5,689 nt of DNA from an uncultured Alphaproteobacteria bacterium (GTDB lineage: Bacteria; Pseudomonadota; Alphaproteobacteria; Micropepsales; Micropepsaceae), in assembly GCA_937942205.1 (NCBI GenBank), contig CALDFO010000550.1, forward strand, positions 1 through 5,689. Reading direction: 5' to 3'. Position 1 is the first letter of the stretch, and each line of letters opens with the position of its first letter. The position numbers and the translations under genes are program-made. The notes under the pieces were generated by a model that was not told where the DNA came from, ran no database searches, and was given only the letters and a program-made list of their open reading frames with translations. Below, piece after piece: positions 1-5,689 of the stretch.

Positions 1-1102
1 GCCCGACGGTGAGGAAAAACTCGCGCCAGGTGATCCAGGTGACGGTGAAGCTGAACACCCGCCAGGCGGCATAGCCGCCCAGCAGCGCCAGGAAGGCGTA
101 CCAGATGAAACCGGCGGCACGGCTGTCGGTCTCGCGCAGCGCCGCGCGCACGCCGAAGCTGGGCGGCTGGAAACGATAGCTCCAGCGCATCATCTGCTCG
201 AAGGGGGCGGTCATCCAGTCGATCAGGCGCGAGCGGCGCAGCATGGTCAGAACCCAGCTCTGGGGCAGGTCCTCGGACTGTGCGTCGCCCACGCGGAAGC
301 GGTCGGCCCAGGCCACCAGGGGGCGGAACAGAAGCTGGTCGAACACCAGGATCACCACCAGCATGGCGAAGATCGCCCACAGGATGGCGCCCACATCCTT
401 GTGGGCGATGGCGACGGCGATATAGCTGCCGATGCCGGGCAGGGCGATGGTGGTGTGGCCGACGCTGATCGCCTCCGACAGGGTGACGAAGAACCAGCCG
501 CCCGACATGGACATCATCATGTTCCAGACCAGCGGCGGGATGGCGAAGGGCGCCTCGATGCGCCAGAAGCGCGCCCAAGACGACAGGCCGAACATGCGCC
601 CGGCCTCGTTCAGCTCGTCGGGCACGGTGCGCAGGCTCTGATAGAAGCTGAAGGCCATGTTCCAGGCCTGGCTGGTGAAGATGGCGAAGACCGCGGCCAG
701 TTCGGCCCCGAACACCCGGCCCGGCGACAGCGACAGGAACCAGACCACCGTCACCGACAGGAAGCCCAGGATCGGCACCGACTGCAGCACGTCCAGCAGC
801 GGCACCAGCAGCGTCCCGGCGCGGGGATTCTTGGCCGCCCAGGTGGCATAGGCAAACGTGAAGGCCAGCGACACCCCCATCGCCAGCAACATGCGGAAAG
901 CGGTCCGCAGGGCGTAACCGGGCAGCAGGGCCGGATCCAGGCTCAGATCCTGGCCGGACACCACCGACAAAGGCTGGATCAGCAGGCGGCTGGCATCGGC
1001 GAAGGCCACGATGAAGCCGAGCACCAGCACCGCCGCCAGCAGGTCCCAGGGGCTGGGCAGCAGGCGGCGCGCTTCGATCGAGACGGGCGGCAGGATTTTC
1101 AT
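1..1102 (-). CDS. ABC transporter permease, duplicated anion/sulfonate-type (partial, C-terminus off left edge)
   Basis: This gene is read on the minus strand from an ATG at 1102 and stays open for 367 codons to the window edge, so only the N-terminal part is seen. The product is a polytopic inner-membrane protein with hydrophobic segments at about residues 18-36, 68-90, 97-126, 131-152, 188-208, 238-258 and 332-350. Residues 162-190 (DELNEAGRMFGLSSW, then a WRIEAPFAIP stretch) match the EAA loop of binding-protein-dependent permeases, which contacts the ATPase subunit. A QSVPILGF stretch at 107-114 is typical of the nitrate/sulfonate/taurine permease branch. After the first permease domain the chain continues through a hydrophilic linker (about 265-330) into a new membrane segment. 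This is expected of the class with two permease domains fused in one chain (COG4986-like, about 550-600 residues). The substrate cannot be read from this part; an inorganic or sulfonate anion is a family-based guess. A GAGG at 1116-1113, 10 nt before the ATG, supports the start. The gene is divergent from leuA. An ATPase gene would be expected beyond the left edge. Confidence 0.85.
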   Translation of the reverse strand, partial: MKILPPVSIEARRLLPSPWDLLAAVLVLGFIVAFADASRLLIQPLSVVSGQDLSLDPALLPGYALRTAFRMLLAMGVSLAFTFAYATWAAKNPRAGTLLVPLLDVLQSVPILGFLSVTVVWFLSLSPGRVFGAELAAVFAIFTSQAWNMAFSFYQSLRTVPDELNEAGRMFGLSSWARFWRIEAPFAIPPLVWNMMMSMSGGWFFVTLSEAISVGHTTIALPGIGSYIAVAIAHKDVGAILWAIFAMLVVILVFDQLLFRPLVAWADRFRVGDAQSEDLPQSWVLTMLRRSRLIDWMTAPFEQMMRWSYRFQPPSFGVRAALRETDSRAAGFIWYAFLALLGGYAAWRVFSFTVTWITWREFFLTVG

Positions 1103-1136
1103 GTCCGGCGGGCCTCGAAGGGGGTTGGCGTTATTG

Positions 1137-1154
1137 CCCGCCCCGATAGGCGGG
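1137..1154 (-). promoter_or_regulatory. Small GC dyad in the permease 5' leader
   Basis: CCCGCC (1137-1142) and GGCGGG (1149-1154) form a perfect 6-bp inverted repeat around a 6-nt centre. On the minus strand it lies 34 nt upstream of the permease start codon and is followed by CAATAA. It could be an operator or a 5'-UTR hairpin. It is short and GC-rich, so chance is a real alternative. Confidence 0.25.
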
Positions 1155-1164
1155 TTCGGCCATG

Positions 1165-1220
1165 GAGGCAACCACTTTGAGGCAACCACTTTGAGACGGC
1201 CACTTTGAGACAGCCGGTTT
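1165..1220. repeat. 14-bp tandem repeat, four units
   Basis: The unit GAGGCAACCACTTT occurs twice exactly (1165-1178 and 1179-1192). It is followed by GAGACGGCCACTTT (1193-1206) and a more degenerate GAGACAGCCGGTTT (1207-1220). The array starts 62 nt upstream of the permease start codon, where that gene's promoter or operator would be expected. Read leftward, the shared core is CTCAAAGTGG. A 14-bp period shifts reading frame in every unit, which argues against coding. It may be a cluster of regulator sites or simply a slippage product; the sequence does not decide between these. Confidence 0.8.
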
Positions 1221-1352
1221 GCAGCGTCCGCAAAGCCGCCCGGCGGCCTGTCCGGCGTTTCCCTGCCGGGGGTGGCCCCGTCCGGGCGGTTCCGGGCCGC
1301 CGGGGGCTCCGGATGGTCGGCCGCAGGCCCGGGCCGGGCGGTGGAGCGGTGA

Positions 1353-1367
1353 TTCCGGCTGCCGGAA
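1353..1367. promoter_or_regulatory. 15-bp palindrome, candidate operator
   Basis: TTCCGGCTGCCGGAA is a perfect inverted repeat with 7-bp arms around one central base. It sits between the two divergent genes, about 250 nt from the permease start and 400 nt from leuA. The form suits a dimeric DNA-binding protein, but I do not recognise the motif and there is no second copy in the window. Confidence 0.3.
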
Positions 1368-1590
1368 CAGGGATTTGCGGCCCCGGGACCGTGTCGCTAT
1401 TGCGCAACACATGGAAATCAGCGTAAAAGCAGCAAGCATGGGAAAAACGGTGTTTTATCCGCCGCTTAGCCCGGCTTCAGACACCGTAATTTTCCACGGG
1501 CGGAACGGCGACAGGTCCATGACGGAAGGCGTGCACAGCAGGATGGCGAAGGGTGGATTTTCCGCCCGCGCGATCGTGCGCGCCGACAGG

Positions 1591-1647
1591 ATGCCCCGTC
1601 CTTCCCTCGGTTCTTCGCACGCGCTTCTTCTTCTTAGCTGCCCCTAG
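1591..1647 (+). CDS. leuL: leuA leader peptide with four consecutive Leu codons (predicted)
   Basis: This short reading frame ends at TAG 1645-1647, about 100 nt before leuA. Read from the ATG at 1591 it gives the 18-residue peptide MPRPSLGSSHALLLLSCP. The four adjacent leucines (1624-1635) are all CTT, and another leucine is CTC. In leuA every leucine I read (about 35) is CTG. A run of regulatory amino-acid codons just before the stop, followed at once by alternative hairpins, is the hallmark of ribosome-mediated attenuation. The enterobacterial leuABCD leader likewise has four adjacent leucine codons. The role would be to sense leucyl-tRNA supply; the peptide itself probably has no function. 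The start is uncertain. The AGG before 1591 touches the ATG, and in-frame upstream starts exist at 1519 (AGG 3 nt away), 1531 (GTG), 1543 and 1576 (GTG). None has a clean ribosome binding site, so the peptide may be up to 42 residues. Confidence 0.7.
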   Translation: MPRPSLGSSHALLLLSCP

Positions 1648-1662
1648 GCGCCGTCCTGGCGC
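1648..1662 (+). promoter_or_regulatory. Candidate antiterminator hairpin of the leuA attenuator
   Basis: GCGCC (1648-1652) pairs with GGCGC (1658-1662) around the loop GTCCT. The first base lies directly after the leader stop codon. The right arm is the same DNA as the 5' arm of the following terminator-like stem, so the two cannot form together. A ribosome stopped on the CTT run would leave this hairpin free to form. A ribosome reaching the TAG would cover its left arm. With only 5 bp it is weaker than the terminator, so it would have to act kinetically by forming first. The pairing is seen; the role is inferred. Confidence 0.45.
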
Positions 1663-1688
1663 GCGGATGGTTCGCGCGCCCGGTGTTT
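1655..1688 (+). terminator. Attenuator terminator-like hairpin upstream of leuA
   Basis: GGCGCGCG (1658-1665) and CGCGCGCC (1673-1680) form a perfect 8-bp stem with a 7-nt loop. Two more G-C pairs (1655-1656 with 1682-1683) can stack beyond one mismatch. The stem is followed by a short T-rich tail (TGTTTA, 1684-1689), which is poor for a classical intrinsic terminator, though GC-rich genomes often have weak tails. It lies between the leucine-codon leader and leuA, the expected place for an attenuator. Confidence 0.55.
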
Positions 1689-1715
1689 AGGGGATCGGAA
1701 CAAGGGAGAATCGAA

Positions 1716-1730
1716 GCCGCGCATCGCGGC
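1716..1730 (+). promoter_or_regulatory. 6-bp hairpin next to the leuA ribosome binding site
   Basis: GCCGCG (1716-1721) and CGCGGC (1725-1730) form a perfect stem with a 3-nt CAT loop. It ends 4 nt before the AGAAGG (1735-1740) that serves as the leuA ribosome binding site. It has no T tail, so it is not a terminator. It may shield or present the binding site, or stabilise the 5' end of attenuated-through message. No function is shown. Confidence 0.3.
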
Positions 1731-1734
1731 GAAC

Positions 1735-1740
1735 AGAAGG
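1735..1740 (+). promoter_or_regulatory. leuA ribosome binding site
   Basis: AGAAGG sits 9 nt before the ATG at 1750 and 4 nt before another ATG at 1745. The latter opens only the two-codon frame ATG TCA TGA, whose stop overlaps the leuA start. The spacing and the conserved protein start both favour 1750 for leuA. Confidence 0.65.
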
Positions 1741-1749
1741 ACTAATGTC

Positions 1750-3306
<1,557 letters not shown>

Positions 3307-3364
3307 CAAATCCGAAGTGACGGATGTGACGCAACGGGCATAGTCAGTGGCCCAGAATGAGACA

Positions 3365-3397
3365 GGCCGGCCCCGGAAAAAGGCGCTCCGGGGCCGG

Positions 3398-3399
<2 letters not shown>
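3365..3399 (+). terminator. Strong GC hairpin after leuA, probable terminator
   Basis: GGCCGGCCCCGG (3365-3376) and CCGGGGCCGGCC (3388-3399) pair perfectly over 12 bp around an 11-nt loop, 58 nt after the leuA stop. The next bases are GTTAACGG, with no T run, so termination may be weak, may need help from Rho, or the hairpin may mainly protect the 3' end. Its place between a biosynthetic gene and an unrelated cell-shape operon supports a transcript boundary. Confidence 0.6.
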
Positions 3400-4505
<1,106 letters not shown>

Positions 4506-4519
4506 CTTGCCTGCGGGGT

Positions 4520-4524
4520 AGGGG
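4520..4524 (+). promoter_or_regulatory. mreC ribosome binding site
   Basis: AGGGG lies 9 nt before the mreC ATG, within the 28-nt gap after the mreB stop. It supports both the chosen start and translation of mreC from a shared mreBC message. Confidence 0.55.
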
Positions 4525-4533
4525 CCCGCCCTC

Positions 4534-5544
4534 ATGGCCAATGCCTGGAAGATCGCCCGCAAGAGCAGTGCCCAGCTTCCGCTGGTCATCGTCATTGCGC
4601 TCGCGGTCGTTCTGGTGCTGCTGGGCAAGGCCAATAGCGGGATTTTCGACCAGGCGCGGATGCGGATCACTGACTGGATGGCGCCGGCGCTGGAAGCGGC
4701 CCGCAGTCCGGTGCAGGGGGTGGGGCGCTGGATGGGCTCGATCACCGAAATCTTCTCGGTCTATGAGCACAATCTCCGGCTGAAGGAGGAGAACGCCCGG
4801 CTGCGCCAGTGGCGCAACGTGGCGATCGTGTTGCAGAACCGGGTGGACCGCTATCAGGCGCTGCTTCATGCGGTGCCCGATCCCAAGATGAATGCGGTGC
4901 TGGCGCGGGTCATCGGCCGGGCCAGCCGCCCCTTCCTGCAGACGATGGTGCTGGATGCGGGCAAGGACGATAACGCCCGCCCCGGACAGGCGGTGATGGA
5001 TGCGCGCGGCATGATCGGGCGCATCTATCTGACCGGCGAGCGCACCAGCTGGGTGATCCTGCTGACGGACCTCAATTCGCGCATTCCCGTCTCCATCGCC
5101 AGTTCGGTCAACCGGGGCAATGCGGTGCAGGCGATCATGACCGGCGACAACACCGCCATGCCCACGCTGGCGATGGTGCCGGGCACCGTCACGCTTCATG
5201 CGGGCGACCAGGTCACCAGCTCCGGCGATGGCGGCCTGTTGCCCGCCGGTCTGCCCATCGGCACGGTGGTGGCCGACGGCGCGGGCTGGCGCGTGGCGCT
5301 GCTGGCCGATCCCGCCGCCAGCCAGGATGTGGAGATCCTCAATTTCTCCGCCCCGCCCGAGGAGATGCCGCCGGTCGCCCAGCTTCCCGCCGAGGCGGCG
5401 GGCCTCAAGCCGCATGTGCCGCCGCCGCCACAGGCCGCGCCCGCCGGCATCACCGCCACCGCGCCCCGGACTCTGGCGGTCAAGCCTGTCGCCAAGCCGC
5501 CTGCGCCCGCCGAGCCGGTGGATGCGGACGGCGGCGTGGAGTAG
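4534..5544 (+). CDS. mreC: Rod shape-determining protein MreC
   Basis: MreC is a bitopic inner-membrane protein whose periplasmic part assembles on and activates the PBP2/RodA wall synthase, linked to cytoplasmic MreB. The 336-residue product has a short cytoplasmic N-terminus rich in basic residues, one membrane helix (about 14-31, PLVIVIALAVVLVLLG), a coiled coil (about 75-110, with YEHNLRLKEENARLRQ) and the paired beta-barrel domain (about 120-272). The beta domain contains the family features VIGR, GQAVMDARGMIGRI, LLTDLNSRIPV and the late GLLPAGLPIGTV segment. A proline/alanine-rich tail of about 60 residues (273-331) follows and looks disordered; such tails vary between species. mreB lies 28 nt upstream. 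The mreD start is 4 nt after the stop, so translation is probably coupled. Confidence 0.95.
   Translation: MANAWKIARKSSAQLPLVIVIALAVVLVLLGKANSGIFDQARMRITDWMAPALEAARSPVQGVGRWMGSITEIFSVYEHNLRLKEENARLRQWRNVAIVLQNRVDRYQALLHAVPDPKMNAVLARVIGRASRPFLQTMVLDAGKDDNARPGQAVMDARGMIGRIYLTGERTSWVILLTDLNSRIPVSIASSVNRGNAVQAIMTGDNTAMPTLAMVPGTVTLHAGDQVTSSGDGGLLPAGLPIGTVVADGAGWRVALLADPAASQDVEILNFSAPPEEMPPVAQLPAEAAGLKPHVPPPPQAAPAGITATAPRTLAVKPVAKPPAPAEPVDADGGVE
5538..5541 (+). promoter_or_regulatory. mreD ribosome binding site inside the mreC end
   Basis: GGAG lies 7 nt before the mreD ATG and overlaps the last glutamate codon of mreC. This points to coupled translation of mreC and mreD and fixes the mreD start. 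Confidence 0.6.
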
Positions 5545-5548
5545 GCCC

Positions 5549-5689
5549 ATGACCAGTCTGGACCGCAGCGCCGCGCCGACCCGCCTGAAATATCTGGTGG
5601 CGCTGGTGCCGCTGCTCTGCGGCCTGGCCGGGGCGGTGATCGCCAACATTCCGGTCTCGCTGCTGGGCGGGCTGGTGCCGCCGCCGCTT
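5549..5689 (+). CDS. mreD: Rod shape-determining protein MreD (partial, N-terminus only)
   Basis: The frame is open from ATG 5549 to the window edge and gives 47 residues. After a short polar start (MTSLDRSAAPTRLKY) comes a hydrophobic helix (about 16-34) and then IPVSLLGGLVPPPL, ending in the proline-rich turn that follows the first membrane helix in MreD. MreD is a small polytopic inner-membrane partner of MreC in the elongasome. Identification rests on this short match together with its position 4 nt after mreC in the conserved mreBCD order. The remaining membrane helices lie beyond the right edge. Confidence 0.88.
   Translation, partial: MTSLDRSAAPTRLKYLVALVPLLCGLAGAVIANIPVSLLGGLVPPPL

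Larger units (their letters stand above)
1103..1590. other. Divergent intergenic region between the permease gene and the leuA leader
   Basis: I find no convincing gene here. The region must hold the permease promoter (leftward) and the leuA promoter (rightward). Visible structures are a 6-bp dyad at 1137-1154, a 14-bp tandem repeat at 1165-1220, a 15-bp palindrome at 1353-1367, the 8-bp palindrome TTGCGCAA at 1400-1407, and an inverted repeat ACGGTGT (1447-1453) / ACACCGT (1481-1487). The stretch 1391-1495 is clearly more AT-rich than its surroundings, so it is the most likely site of the leuA promoter. One weak sigma-70-like pair is TTGCGC (1400-1405) with TAAAAG (1424-1429). Another -10-like string is CGTAAT at 1485-1490. 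Neither is good enough to call. Open frames across the region are arginine/proline-rich and look like products of high GC content. Confidence 0.6.

Noticed and set aside
401..1180. 259-codon plus-strand frame opposite the permease
   Set aside because: It is a low-complexity Gln/His/Arg/Gly translation antisense to a clear membrane protein with an EAA loop.
1099..1410. 103-codon minus-strand frame ending in an ATGA overlap with the permease start
   Set aside because: The overlap looks like translational coupling. However, the product is Pro/Arg/Gly-rich and the frame crosses a 14-bp tandem repeat, whose period shifts frame, so it does not look like a maintained gene.
1567..1582. CGCGC/GCGCG 5-bp dyad just before the 1591 start, considered as part of the attenuator
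   Set aside because: It can pair with itself or with several CG-rich arms downstream. In such low-complexity GC sequence I cannot distinguish a real element from chance.
1219..1647. 142-codon plus-strand frame whose end contains the four leucine codons
   Set aside because: Only the last part is supported, as a leader peptide. The upstream portion is low-complexity, has no ribosome binding site and spans the likely leuA promoter zone.

Overview
This GC-rich window (roughly two thirds G+C, leucine almost always CTG) reads as a chromosomal housekeeping segment of an alphaproteobacterium. The MreB and LeuA sequences and the leuA-mreBCD neighbourhood suggest the Rhodospirillales (Azospirillum/Magnetospirillum-like). 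That placement is an inference from remembered family resemblance, not from a search.

Layout. Positions 1-1102 (minus strand) hold the N-terminal 367 residues of an ABC transporter permease of the duplicated, anion/sulfonate-type class; the gene runs off the left edge. A long divergent intergenic region (1103-1749) follows. Its left part carries a 14-bp tandem repeat array and several dyads in the likely control region of the permease. Its right part carries what looks like a leucine attenuator for leuA. This is a short leader reading frame with four consecutive CTT leucine codons just before its stop, followed at once by two mutually exclusive hairpins, the second of which is terminator-like. 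Next come leuA (1750-3306, 2-isopropylmalate synthase), a strong 12-bp GC hairpin that probably ends the leuA transcript, and the cell-shape genes mreB (3462-4505), mreC (4534-5544) and the start of mreD (5549 to the right edge). The mre genes are closely spaced with a ribosome binding site before each and are probably one operon.

How the genes work together. LeuA makes the first committed step of leucine synthesis. The leader upstream would let the cell sense charged leucyl-tRNA through ribosome position and set leuA transcription, in addition to feedback inhibition through the LeuA C-terminal domain. MreB filaments, with membrane-anchored MreC and MreD, organise the lateral-wall elongation machinery. 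The permease is functionally unrelated to either block as far as the sequence shows.

The most interesting part is the leader/attenuator at about 1519-1690. The principle is known from enterobacterial leu operons. Here it is read directly from the sequence, with a marked codon contrast: CTT four times in the leader, against CTG for every leucine I read in leuA. I found no evidence of a mobile element, CRISPR array, tRNA or rRNA in the window.
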